The notes beneath the pieces were generated by a model. The model made no database searches. It saw nothing but the letters and a program-made list of their open reading frames with translations, and had not been told where the DNA came from. Positions 31,709 through 40,465 of a DNA stretch of 64,000 bases are shown one piece after another. Every line of letters begins with the position of its first letter. The stretch's first letter is position 1. The DNA comes from BOG-908 sp963848205 (GTDB lineage Bacteria > Pseudomonadota > Alphaproteobacteria > Acetobacterales > Acetobacteraceae), in assembly GCA_963848205.1 (NCBI GenBank), contig CAWKCV010000001.1, positions 186,001 to 250,000 of the forward strand. Direction: 5' to 3'. Position numbers and translations under genes: made by a program.

Positions 31709-33343
31709 TCACGCGACATCCTCCACGCTTTCCAGCGCGTCGCGCGTCGGATCGATGATGCGGATGTCGCGGCTGCCGGCGGCACGCAAAGCTGCCTGCA
31801 CGAACAGCTTCTTTCGTGACGCCAGCGACGCATATCGCGCGATCACCGCCGTCATCATCCGTCGCGCCTTGTATTCGGCGCGCGCCGCCGATCCCGGCAG
31901 GCGCGGATCGTGTTCGAAATAGACCAGCACCGGAATGGCCAGGCCCGGACCCTCGTGCGTATGGCGCAGGACGGAGACGCCGATATCCAGATCGGCAGCA
32001 CCTTCCTCCACCGTTTCCATCTGCGCCTGGAACGCGAGATTGCGAAGCTGCACGTCGTCCACCGCATCGCCGACCACGATCAGCCGCTCGGTATGTCCCG
32101 CTTCCTTGTGGCGGCCGCCCATCGCGCGTTGCACCACATCGACCTGGGCGATGTTGTTCTTCACCAGATAGCCGCAGAACCAGCGCATGCCTTCGGTCGC
32201 ATTGTCCGACGCGCCCACGCCGGCGCAGTCCGCCACCGCGATCCGCACCGCGTCCTTCGCGGCCTCGCGCGACATCGTGCCAGTCTGGCCATACAACTTC
32301 AGGCTGTCGACGTAACGGTCGACCGCCATGCGGCCCGACGAATCCGGCACGTGGACACGTATGCTGTCGGTATCGGTATCCACGCCCACCAGCAACGTGG
32401 CCACGCCGGCCTGCGCGCCGTGCACGTTGCGAATGGATTGGGCAAACTGGTCCAAACGCTCCAGCAGCGCGCCGGCGGCACGCCCGGTGTCGCTGCCATG
32501 CGCCGCACAGCCCTGGTGCCACGGATCGACGCTGGAGAAATGATACACACCGATTTTGAGGAATTTCGTCGGCTCGCTCGCCGCGTTGGGCCGGCCGTCA
32601 CGCCAACGATGCAGCTCCACCGCCTCCCAATGGCGCAGCCCTTCAGTGAGGTTGAACAGCGCGCCGGCGTAGGACTCACGGTAGGCAACGATCGAGGGTG
32701 GCACACGCAGGATGTGATCGAGCAGGCCGGACAGGCGGCCATCCGCGCAGGGCGTCACATCGATCGCGTGAAAACCCCACTGACGCACCAGCGTGGCCGC
32801 ATCCTCGCCATCGCTGCGTTGCTCGGCCAGGCGCGCGCCACCCTCGCGTATCAGGCGGCAGAACGTGCCGATGACGCAGCGTGCATGCAGGAACCGCATG
32901 TTCAGCGGCGCCATTACGTGGGCGGCGAACAGGTCGGGCGAAATCTCGATGCCGATGTCGCGCAGCTCGCGCACGGCGACTTGCGGGAAATCCTCGTCGT
33001 AATGGCGCGGCGCCAGGCGCAGCAGGGTCGGCCCTATCCGGTCGAACGCCGCCTCGGCAGCCTGCGTCCGCTGACGCAGCGCATCGCTGATGCCCGCCTC
33101 GGCAAATGGGTGCCCGCCTGACGATTGCCCGCCGGACGATTGCCCGCCGGACGATTTATATACGCCGCGCGCCGCAAACGGGCTCTGCGGCTCTGGTGCA
33201 GCACTCCAGGACTGCGCCGGCGCAGAGGGCGCCGAGGCAAAAGATGGCGGGCTGTGAAGCGGCGCCTGCGCGGCCAGGCGCTGCCAGGCGATCACCGGCG
33301 GGGTGGCGCGGCGCGGCGCGGTCATCGGGTTGCGGGGCTTCAT
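31709..33343 (-). CDS. csoSCA: Carboxysomal carbonic anhydrase CsoSCA
   Basis: Shell-associated beta-type carbonic anhydrase that turns bicarbonate into CO2 inside the carboxysome; 544 aa. Zinc ligands Cys199, His268 and Cys279 have the same spacing (69 and 11 residues) as the known Halothiobacillus ligands, and the catalytic Asp201-Arg203 pair follows Cys199 (TPCADGRLSG). The N-terminal 60 residues are disordered, proline- and serine-rich, and thought to bind shell or RuBisCO partners. Residues about 64-78 are a threefold SSGGQ-type repeat. The ATG overlaps the csoS2 stop (ATGA). Confidence 0.96.
   Translation of the reverse strand: MKPRNPMTAPRRATPPVIAWQRLAAQAPLHSPPSFASAPSAPAQSWSAAPEPQSPFAARGVYKSSGGQSSGGQSSGGHPFAEAGISDALRQRTQAAEAAFDRIGPTLLRLAPRHYDEDFPQVAVRELRDIGIEISPDLFAAHVMAPLNMRFLHARCVIGTFCRLIREGGARLAEQRSDGEDAATLVRQWGFHAIDVTPCADGRLSGLLDHILRVPPSIVAYRESYAGALFNLTEGLRHWEAVELHRWRDGRPNAASEPTKFLKIGVYHFSSVDPWHQGCAAHGSDTGRAAGALLERLDQFAQSIRNVHGAQAGVATLLVGVDTDTDSIRVHVPDSSGRMAVDRYVDSLKLYGQTGTMSREAAKDAVRIAVADCAGVGASDNATEGMRWFCGYLVKNNIAQVDVVQRAMGGRHKEAGHTERLIVVGDAVDDVQLRNLAFQAQMETVEEGAADLDIGVSVLRHTHEGPGLAIPVLVYFEHDPRLPGSAARAEYKARRMMTAVIARYASLASRKKLFVQAALRAAGSRDIRIIDPTRDALESVEDVA
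33111..33155. repeat. Threefold 15-bp tandem repeat in csoSCA
   Basis: Three copies of TGCCCGCCGGACGAT (the first with one change) encode the glycine/serine linker SSGGQ/SSGGH. The period is a multiple of three, so copy-number changes preserve the frame. Confidence 0.85.
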
Positions 33344-35245
33344 GTCTGCGCCCCGCCGGACAACGTGACGCGAGCGCCGGTTTTCGAGAACGATCCGGTC
33401 ACCAGCTGGCTCGTCTCCTCCGTGCGCGCCTTCGCCTTGAAGGTGACGGCGCCGGAGAACGACCTGGCCGGCTCGCCGCGCTCGGTCGGGTTGCGTGGAG
33501 CTGCCAGTGTGCCGCCGGCCCCCGTGACACGGCCCTTGTTCGACCAGGCGTTCCCGGTGATGGCGGTTCCCTGCGTGCTGCCCTCGCCGCTGATCTGCGA
33601 ACGTCCTCCGGACCTGTCAGCCTCGACGACGCGGCGACGCGCCTGAAACTCAAGGTTCCCGGTCAATTTGGCATTGCCGGCGGCGCAAGAGCCGGTAATC
33701 CGGTCATCACCTGTACCGCGTGGCGCGGCGAGCTGCGCCGAACGCTGCGGCGTGCGGATGGAGAACCTGCTGTCCAGCTCGGCCACCGGGTTGGCGGAAG
33801 CCGCCGCGGGGCCGTCCTCGGTGCGGTAGTAGGCGGTGCCGGTCACATCGCGGCCGGCGCCGCGTGCGGTGCCGGTCACGCCCTCGGCGTGCCGTGCCGT
33901 GTTACCGGTGACCGGCTTGCTCGTCCGGGCCTGCATGCGCCGGCTGGTCGCGGTCTCGGCGCCCGTGGTGCCCTTATCCGCGCCCGTCGTGGCTGGCGCC
34001 TGATACTGGCTGCCGGTCAGCGCGGCGCCGGAACCCGCCTGATCGCCGGTCACCCACTTGCTCTGCTCCACGTTCAGGCCGGACACGTTCTGCCCGCCCC
34101 AGCTCTGCGCCACGCTGACGCGGCGTCCGCTTTCCGGCGCGGCGGCCTGCGGCACCGGCTGCATCACCGTCGGGCCATTCCCGGCCTCCCGGCGGGCCGG
34201 CGCCATGAATCGGTTGCCGGTCATGTTGCGGCTGGCGCCGTCCTGGTCGCCCGTCACTTTCGAACTCTGGCCGAACGGCGTGCCGGTAATGGCGACACCG
34301 CTCTCCGTCGCCTCGGCCAGGCGGACGCGCGAGCGCTCCCGGGAGCCCGTCGAGCCGGAGACGGCCAAGGCGACGCCGCGATTGCCGGTCGGCCGTGAAA
34401 ATTGCGTGGACACGGCGCCGCCTTGCCGGCGGGTCGTCAGGTCATCGGAAGGCGACTGATCGACGCGGCCGGTAACGGCTGCATTGCCAGCCTCGTCGCC
34501 GGTGATCGCCACCGAACTGCGCACCATCGTGCCGGACACAGTCAGCCCGGAAGCGGTCTTCGCAAACCCGACCTTGGGCCCGGCGCCGCGCGAGGACGCG
34601 GTTGCGCCGATGACGACGTGTTGCGTTCCCGAGACCGGCTGGACCGTGCCGCGGTCGATACCGGTGACCATCTGGCTGCCGCCGACGCGCGAGCTGGTCA
34701 CGCGCTGACTGCCGGACGCTGCCGAGTCGATCGCCCTCGTGACCATCGCGCCGCCGCTCGGGGCAGCGGGTTCGCCGGAGGGGCGGCTGAGCTGGCTGAG
34801 TGCCGCACGGCGCGCCCGGCTGACGTCGCGCCCCGATACGCTGGCGGCCATCGCGGAGAGGTCGGACATCGGCGGCTGTGGCGTGGTGCCCACCGCACCC
34901 TTGCCGGCGGACAACAGGCGGCGACGTTCGATGGACGCGTTGCGCCCGCTCAGGCCGGAAGCAGCCAACCGGGATGGCTTGGCAGCTGGCGTGGCAGGCG
35001 GCGGAGATGCAGCAACCGGCCGCGAAACGACAGCCTGCGAGGCAGCAGCCTTCGAAGCACTGGCCCTGAAGACTGGCCGCTGAAGGACTGGCCGCTGAAG
35101 GACTGGCAACCTGCGGCTGGCTGGCGGTGCGCTGCCCGTCGCGCGTGCGCTCAGCCGCCGGCGGCAGCGCCGCTTTGCCCGCCGACATGGCCTGCCGCCG
35201 CGCGATGGCGGCTGCCCGGCCCGATTGTGCGTCGATCGTTGCCAC
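33340..35245 (-). CDS. csoS2: Carboxysome scaffold protein CsoS2 with an apparent N-terminal frameshift
   Basis: Disordered scaffold that ties RuBisCO to the shell. The N-terminal region has RuBisCO-binding peptides of the RRxxxxxGK type: one after the GTG at 35245 (AIARRQAMSAGKAAL), then SIERRRLLSAGKG and VSRARRAALSQ. The middle region has repeated VTG/ITG units (KWVTGDQAGSGAALTGSQY). The C-terminal region ends SGGAQT. The first N-peptide is in a different frame from all the rest; the switch falls in 35062-35074, where the third copy of a 15-bp repeat has only 13 bases. Restoring two bases gives a continuous 635-aa protein. AGGGG precedes the GTG start, 12 bases after cbbS. Confidence 0.88.
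35062..35104. repeat. 15-bp tandem repeat in csoS2, third copy shortened to 13 bp
   Basis: Two full copies of GGCCGCTGAAGGACT (35075-35089, 35090-35104) and one copy short by two bases (35062-35074). They encode an ASPSA repeat in the linker between the first and second N-peptides, and the short copy causes the frame change. Confidence 0.85.
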
Positions 35246-35257
35246 AGCTCGACCCCT

Positions 35258-35599
35258 TTAGCGCGCGCCGGCGCGATAGACGACGAAGGCGATGCCCTGG
35301 CTCTGACTGTAATTGTCATAGCCGAGCAGCCGAACGTGCTGCCCCGGGTTGGCGCGGTGGCACGCCTCCAGCTCGGAGAGGATCTTGTCGATGGAACGCT
35401 CGCCGAAGAACGGCAGCTTCCACAGATACCAGAAGCTCGAGAACGCCTTCTCCGGCTCGGTATATTCGATCGCCGGGCTCCAGCCCTGGTTGATGAGATA
35501 GGCGATCTGCTTGCGCAGACGGTCCGGCGTCATCGGCGGCAGATACGAAAAAGTCTCGCTGTGCCGCTCGGTCGGCTTGTAGGCCATTGTTTCGGACAT
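35258..35599 (-). CDS. cbbS: RuBisCO small subunit, form IA
   Basis: 113-aa small subunit of ribulose-1,5-bisphosphate carboxylase/oxygenase. Recognised from FSYLPPMTPDRLRKQIAYLI, GWSPAIEYTE, YWYLWKLPFFG-like FWYLWKLPFFGERSID and ELEACHRANPGQHVRLLGYD. It sits between cbbL (24 bases upstream) and csoS2, the normal carboxysomal (form IAc) order. The start is ATG 35599 (MSETMAYKPTERHSE). Confidence 0.97.
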   Translation of the reverse strand: MSETMAYKPTERHSETFSYLPPMTPDRLRKQIAYLINQGWSPAIEYTEPEKAFSSFWYLWKLPFFGERSIDKILSELEACHRANPGQHVRLLGYDNYSQSQGIAFVVYRAGAR

Positions 35600-35623
35600 C
35601 GTGGGTCTCCGTGTCGGGTTGGC

Positions 35624-37060
35624 TTAAGCAGCGCGCAGCGAGGAGCCGGCCGTATCGAGCTTGTCGACCGTGTCGAACTCGAACTTGATCTCCTTCCATG
35701 TTTCCATGGCGATACGCAGCTCGGGCGAATGCTGTGCCGCTTCGGCCAGAATCTCGCGGCCCTCGCGCTCCACCTGGCGACCCTGGTTGCGTGCCTCGAC
35801 GCAGGCTTCCAGTGCCACGCGGTTGGCATGCGCGCCGGCAGCGTTTCCCCAGGGATGGCCGAGCGTGCCGCCGCCGAACTGGAAGCAGGCATCGTCGCCG
35901 AAGATCGCGGTCAGCGCAGGCATGTGCCACACGTGAATGCCGCCGGACGCGACCGGCATCACGCCGGGCATCGGACCCCAATCCTGGTCGAAGAAGATGC
36001 CGCGGGCGCGGTTCTCGGGAATGAACGGCTCGCGCATCAGATCGACCCAGCCGATGGTGGCTTCACGGTCGCCTTCCAGCTTGCCCACGACAGTGCCCGA
36101 ATGCAGATGGTCGCCGCCCGAAAGCCGCAGGCACTTGGTCAGCACGCGGAAATGGATGCCGTGCATCGGGTTGCGGTCGAGCACCGCATGCATCGCGCGA
36201 TGGATATGCAGCAGCATGCCGTTTTCACGGCACCAGTTCGCCAGACCGGTATTGGCGGTGAAGCCGGCCGTGAGGAAGTCGTGCATGATGATCGGCGCGC
36301 CAAGCGACTTGGCGAACTCCGCACGCTTGTACATCTCTTCCGGCGTGGGCGCGGTGCAGTTGAGATAGTGGCCCTTGCGTTCGCCGGTTTCCTGCTCGGC
36401 TTTCTGCACGGCTTCCATGACGAACTCGAACCGGTGCTGCCAGCGCATGAAGGGCTGGCTGTTGATGTTCTCGTCGTCCTTGGTGAAGTCGAGTCCGCCG
36501 CGCAGACACTCATAAACGGCGCGGCCATAATTCTTCGCCGACAACCCCAGCTTCGGCTTGATCGTGCAGCCCAGGAAGGGCCGGCCATATTTGTTCAGGC
36601 GGTCGCGTTCGAGCTGGATGCCGTTCGGCGGCCCGCCGCATGTCTTGACATAAGCCAGCGGGAAACGGACGTCCTCGAGCCGCAGGCTGCGGACGGCCTT
36701 GAAGCCGAACACGTTGCCGACCAGCGAGGTCAGCACGTTGACGACAGACCCTTCCTCGAACAGGTCGAGCGGGTAGGCGATGAAGGCATAGAACGCGCTC
36801 GGATCGCCCGGCACCGGCTCGATCCGGTAGGCGCGGCCCTTATAGTAGTCCAGGTCGGTCAGCAGGTCGGTCCACACCGTCGTCCAGGTGCCGGTCGAGC
36901 TTTCGGCGGCGACCGCGGCGGCGGCTTCCTCGTGCGGCACCCCAGCCTGCGCGACAATTTTGAAGACGGCGAGCAAGTCGCTGTCCAGCGGCACATAATC
37001 CGGCGTCCAATAGGTTGAGCGGTAGTCCTTGACACCTGCGGTGTATGTTTTCTCTGCCAC
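35624..37060 (-). CDS. cbbL: RuBisCO large subunit, form IA (carboxysomal)
   Basis: Carboxylase subunit that fixes CO2 onto RuBP; 478 aa. The activation site is intact: carbamylated Lys194 with Asp196 and Glu197 (FTKDDEN). Catalytic lysine lies in CTIKPKLGLSAKNYGRA, loop 6 in GTVVGKLEGDRE, and HIHRAMHAV and SGGIHVWHMPAL complete the pocket. I choose GTG 37060, which has AGGAGG five bases upstream; the in-frame extension to 37108 is outside this. It is the first gene of the island, with cbbR divergent across a 221-base spacer. Confidence 0.98.
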   Translation of the reverse strand: MAEKTYTAGVKDYRSTYWTPDYVPLDSDLLAVFKIVAQAGVPHEEAAAAVAAESSTGTWTTVWTDLLTDLDYYKGRAYRIEPVPGDPSAFYAFIAYPLDLFEEGSVVNVLTSLVGNVFGFKAVRSLRLEDVRFPLAYVKTCGGPPNGIQLERDRLNKYGRPFLGCTIKPKLGLSAKNYGRAVYECLRGGLDFTKDDENINSQPFMRWQHRFEFVMEAVQKAEQETGERKGHYLNCTAPTPEEMYKRAEFAKSLGAPIIMHDFLTAGFTANTGLANWCRENGMLLHIHRAMHAVLDRNPMHGIHFRVLTKCLRLSGGDHLHSGTVVGKLEGDREATIGWVDLMREPFIPENRARGIFFDQDWGPMPGVMPVASGGIHVWHMPALTAIFGDDACFQFGGGTLGHPWGNAAGAHANRVALEACVEARNQGRQVEREGREILAEAAQHSPELRIAMETWKEIKFEFDTVDKLDTAGSSLRAA

Positions 37061-37132
37061 GCCGTCCTCCTGCTCTTCCTGCGTCCGCAGCACGCTTAGG
37101 CGCAGCAAACACGAAAGCCTATTCAGTTCTTT

Positions 37133-37146
37133 TTATGCCGACATAA
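37133..37146. promoter_or_regulatory. Palindrome in the cbbL-cbbR spacer, candidate CbbR operator
   Basis: TTATG (37133-37137) and CATAA (37142-37146) form an inverted repeat that fits the T-N11-A pattern of LysR-type regulators. It lies between the divergent cbbR and cbbL starts, where CbbR normally binds. Further half-sites nearby are not obvious. Confidence 0.5.
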
Positions 37147-37281
37147 GATCTTCTGATGTTGCAATGCACCAACTCTACATGGCGACCTCCGCGACAAGGG
37201 AACGACCTACTGTAGCTTGACTATCCGGATTGGCCTAGATTGCAAATGCGCGTCTCACGAGCGGATGCCGGAGTGATCGGA

Positions 37282-38232
37282 ATGCAGGTAACCTTGCGTC
37301 AGCTACGCATCTTCGAGGCGGTCGCCCGGCACGGCTCCCTGTCGCGGGCCGCACACGAACTGAGCCTGACGCAACCCGCCGTATCCATGCAGATAAAGCA
37401 GATGGAAGACCAGCTCGGTCTCGTCGTCATCCATCGTGTCAATAACAGGTTCGTGCTCACGGACGCTGGCCAGGAATTATGCTTCCACGCCACCAGGATC
37501 GGAAAACAGATCGATGACATGCTGGCGGCGATGGACCAGTTTCGCGAACTGGAACGAGGCATCCTGCGCATCGCGGTCGTTTCAAGTGCAAACTACTTCC
37601 TGCCGCCGCTCATCGCAAATTTCAGCGAGACATTTCCGGGCGTCCGGGTCAGCTTGACGGTAGCCAACCGCGAGGCCGTTCTCGCTGCGGTGCGAAACAA
37701 GGAAGCGGATTTCGCAATCACCGGCCAGCCACCCGAGGCGACCGAAATCGTCGCCCAATATTTCATGGATAACCCGCTCGTCGCCATCGCTTCTCCCCAT
37801 CATCTCCTCTCCACACACGATCACATCGATCTTTGCATGCTCGAAGACGAGACACTGGTCGTCCGCGAGCCTGGATCGGGCACGAGAGCCGCGATGGAAC
37901 GGTTTTTCACCGACTCAGGCATCAACTACCAAGCCGGTTGCGAACTGAGCACGAACGAGGCGATCAAGCAGGCGGTGCAGGCTGGCCTCGGTATCGGTAT
38001 CGTGCCCGCTCAGACGATCGAATTGGAACTCCTGACGCGCCGCCTGGTGATTCTGCCGGTCGCCGGATTTCCAATCATCCGCCGCTGGTTCATCTTGCAT
38101 CGCAGCGACAAGAAATTGTCCAGCTCGGCCTTGGCATTCCGGGCGCTGTTATTCGGGCCGCATATGTCGAAGGTTTTCGCCGGCTCCGACTCGCTCTTCA
38201 CCAAAAGCCTTCTGCCCGCCGACCATATGTAG
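37282..38232 (+). CDS. cbbR: LysR-type regulator of RuBisCO genes
   Basis: 316-aa LysR-family activator. The N-terminal helix-turn-helix is RQLRIFEAVARHGSLSRAAH, then LSLTQPAVSMQIKQMEDQLG; the C-terminal effector domain spans about residues 90-290. The start ATG 37282 (MQVTLRQLRIFEAV) has GGAG upstream; earlier in-frame starts add a non-conserved tail. Divergent position to the cbbL operon and similarity to CbbR proteins make it the probable CO2-fixation regulator, activated in known cases by metabolites such as RuBP, PEP or NADPH. Confidence 0.92.
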   Translation: MQVTLRQLRIFEAVARHGSLSRAAHELSLTQPAVSMQIKQMEDQLGLVVIHRVNNRFVLTDAGQELCFHATRIGKQIDDMLAAMDQFRELERGILRIAVVSSANYFLPPLIANFSETFPGVRVSLTVANREAVLAAVRNKEADFAITGQPPEATEIVAQYFMDNPLVAIASPHHLLSTHDHIDLCMLEDETLVVREPGSGTRAAMERFFTDSGINYQAGCELSTNEAIKQAVQAGLGIGIVPAQTIELELLTRRLVILPVAGFPIIRRWFILHRSDKKLSSSALAFRALLFGPHMSKVFAGSDSLFTKSLLPADHM

Positions 38233-38292
38233 GACACCGACAGCGCGGACTCGCCACGCCGCCACCGGCGCGCCAGTCGCTAGACTTACGGC

Positions 38293-39603
38293 CTATCCTC
38301 CAACCACCGCCCCGGCTTTCGGCCGCGTCCGGCGGCCGATGCGTTGCGAGGCAGGGTCGGTCGGCGCAATGCGCAGCGCGGCTTCGGCGTGTTGGCGAGC
38401 CTGGCGCAGGTCGCCGTCCTCGAGGAACAGTTCGGCCAGCCGCAATCGCGTGCTGAGCAGGTCAGGTGCGTATTTCACCGCGCGGATAAGGCAGGCGCGC
38501 ATGGCGGCCCGGTCGTTAAGCTTACGGTTCAGGCGAAACTGCGCCATGGCGGAGGCGGCTTCGCGCTGCGCGCCGGCTTCCACTTCGTGCAGCAGCGCGT
38601 CCACCGCCGCGTCCAGCGCCAGGTCGGGCGGCGGCGCCGGCGGCGTGCTGGGCAGATCGTCGAACCTCTCCTCGAACAGCCGTATCGACTGAGGAAAGAA
38701 ACGGGCGCGGGCACGTTCGTTGGTCTCGGCAAAGCGCGCGAGAAACGCGCGTGCCTCCGCCTGGGTGGGGCGCCATCCGCGGCCAGGCATCGCTTCGGTG
38801 ATCGTCTGGGCCAGCCGGCGCCAGGCGGGCGTGTCGCGCCAGAGATCGTCGGGCGCGCGGCTGGCAAAGCGTCGGCCGGCAGCGAGCAGAAGCGCCTGGC
38901 CGCCCAGGTTCACGCTCGGATTGCTTTGCCGCTTGGCGTTCTCGTCCAGCGACGCAAGCCGCATCCCGGTCAGTGCCAGAAAATCCGCCACCACGTCGCC
39001 GTCGCGCAGGCGATCGCGGGAGAAGACGCGCGCAACGATCGCGTCATCCCCGAACACGGCCGCCCAGCGGTCGAGCAGGCCGCCATAATCATATTCCGGA
39101 TGGCGCTCGATCCCGCCATCCGGCAAGCCAGGTTCGCGCATCACGCCGCCGCGCAAAATCTCGCTATACGCGCTGGTCGCATGCTCATCCTGCCGGCGCA
39201 GATAGACGACCACCTGGATCGGCGCGAAAAACGGCGCGAGCATCTCGCCCAGCCGCGCCACCTCGTCCGGTTGGCGCAGCACGCCGCCGAGCTGCTCGGC
39301 GGTCATCACCACGCGTTGCGCATCTGCCGGCAGCGCGGCCATTTCGGCCGCGAACTCATCGTCGAAGCGGGCGATGCGCGCGGCCGGCGCCAGCCCCTCC
39401 CAGGTTCCAGGGTGGTAGCCCCACAGGATTTTCGGGTCCGTCACGCAGGCAGCCGGCAGCAGCGCATGGTTTGCCCAGCCGGGGCTGGTTGGAAAATACA
39501 CGCCCTGAGCAAGCAAAGCGGCGCGTTGCTCGGCCATGACGCGCTGGATCGAACTGCTGCCCGTCTTGGACAATCCGATATGCAGGATCAAGGGGCGTTT
39601 CAT
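38293..39603 (-). CDS. Sulfotransferase-like protein with C-terminal TPR region
   Basis: 436-aa cytoplasmic protein. The N-terminus, RPLILHIGLSKTGSSSIQRV, matches the PAPS 5'-phosphosulfate loop of sulfotransferases (HIGLxKTGSSS). VVVYLRRQDEHATSAYSEIL resembles the 3'-phosphate site region with the conserved serine. Residues about 335-425 form helical repeats (AVKYAPDLLSTRLRLAELFL, RQARQHAEAALRIAP) of TPR type. The start ATG 39603 (MKRPLILHIG) is clear. Target is unknown; surface glycan or lipid sulfation is a possibility. It is divergent from nadD and unrelated to the neighbouring carboxysome genes. Confidence 0.72.
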   Translation of the reverse strand: MKRPLILHIGLSKTGSSSIQRVMAEQRAALLAQGVYFPTSPGWANHALLPAACVTDPKILWGYHPGTWEGLAPAARIARFDDEFAAEMAALPADAQRVVMTAEQLGGVLRQPDEVARLGEMLAPFFAPIQVVVYLRRQDEHATSAYSEILRGGVMREPGLPDGGIERHPEYDYGGLLDRWAAVFGDDAIVARVFSRDRLRDGDVVADFLALTGMRLASLDENAKRQSNPSVNLGGQALLLAAGRRFASRAPDDLWRDTPAWRRLAQTITEAMPGRGWRPTQAEARAFLARFAETNERARARFFPQSIRLFEERFDDLPSTPPAPPPDLALDAAVDALLHEVEAGAQREAASAMAQFRLNRKLNDRAAMRACLIRAVKYAPDLLSTRLRLAELFLEDGDLRQARQHAEAALRIAPTDPASQRIGRRTRPKAGAVVGG

Positions 39604-39632
39604 CGGCGCGAAACTAGCTACACTGGCGCCCC

Positions 39633-40376
39633 ATGCCAACGCGCTCCCACGCCGCCTACCAGGCGGCACTCCCACGCTTCGGCGACCGGCGGCGCACGCG
39701 CATCGGGCTGCTCGGCGGCAGCTTCAATCCGGCGCATGCGGGGCACCTGCACATCGCGCGCACGGCCCTGCACCGGCTGCGGCTGGACCAGGTCTGGCTT
39801 CTCGTCTCGCCCGGCAATCCGCTCAAGGATGCCGCCGGACTCGCGCCGATCGCGCAACGTCTCGCCCAGGCCAGCGCGCTGCTCGCCCAGGCACACGCCG
39901 ATCCCAGGCGAATCCTCGTCACCGGCATCGAGCGTTTCCTGCATACGCGCTACACGCTCGATACGCTGCGCGCACTGAAACGGCGGTTTCCGCGCGTGCA
40001 TTTCGTATGGCTGATGGGTGCGGATAATCTGACACAGTTTCCGCGCTGGCGACGATGGATGGAGATCGCGCGCACCGTTCCCTTTGCGGTCCTGCCGCGG
40101 CCAACATACACTCGGGCGGCATTGGCGTCCCGCGCGGCGGTGCGGCTGGCTCCGGCCAGGCGCGCGTTGCAAACGGCGCATGTGTTGGCGCAACAAGCGG
40201 CACCGGCCTGGATCTGTCTGGCCGTGCGAGAGAATGCATTATCGGCCACGGCCCTGAGACGGGCAGCCGCAGGAGAGAACCGATCGCCAGAAAGCCAGCG
40301 CCACCCGCCGCCCCCGGCACCGCTCATGGCGCCAAGGAAACCAAGCGCCGCGCCCCCACCGCGCCCGCCGCGCTGA
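39633..40376 (+). CDS. nadD: Nicotinate-nucleotide adenylyltransferase
   Basis: NAD biosynthesis enzyme that adenylylates nicotinate mononucleotide; 247 aa. The nucleotidyltransferase loop GLLGGSFNPAHAGHLHIA is followed by VWLLVSPGNPLKD, FVWLMGADNL and the SATALRR motif (usual ISST-type). The family normally ends soon after that motif, but here about 35 extra proline- and arginine-rich residues overlap the rsfS 5' region in another frame. nadD-rsfS-rlmH is a conserved order. Confidence 0.93.
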   Translation: MPTRSHAAYQAALPRFGDRRRTRIGLLGGSFNPAHAGHLHIARTALHRLRLDQVWLLVSPGNPLKDAAGLAPIAQRLAQASALLAQAHADPRRILVTGIERFLHTRYTLDTLRALKRRFPRVHFVWLMGADNLTQFPRWRRWMEIARTVPFAVLPRPTYTRAALASRAAVRLAPARRALQTAHVLAQQAAPAWICLAVRENALSATALRRAAAGENRSPESQRHPPPPAPLMAPRKPSAAPPPRPPR

Positions 40377-40465
40377 AGGAGGCCGCGAAAACCCCTGGCA
40401 CGGCACGCAAGAAGGCGGTCGCAGCCGGCCCGCGCGGCAAACGCGAGGAGCCGGCCGACGGCGCG

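Noticed and set aside
35062..35104. The csoS2 frame change as the known programmed frameshift of Halothiobacillus CsoS2
   Set aside because: The known site lies in the C-terminal part and uses a -1 shift. This one is near the N-terminus, needs +1 (or -2) and coincides with a shortened tandem repeat.
35225..37018. A 597-codon plus-strand frame opposite cbbL and cbbS
   Set aside because: It mirrors conserved RuBisCO genes with full active sites, has no recognisable domain and lacks a ribosome-binding site.
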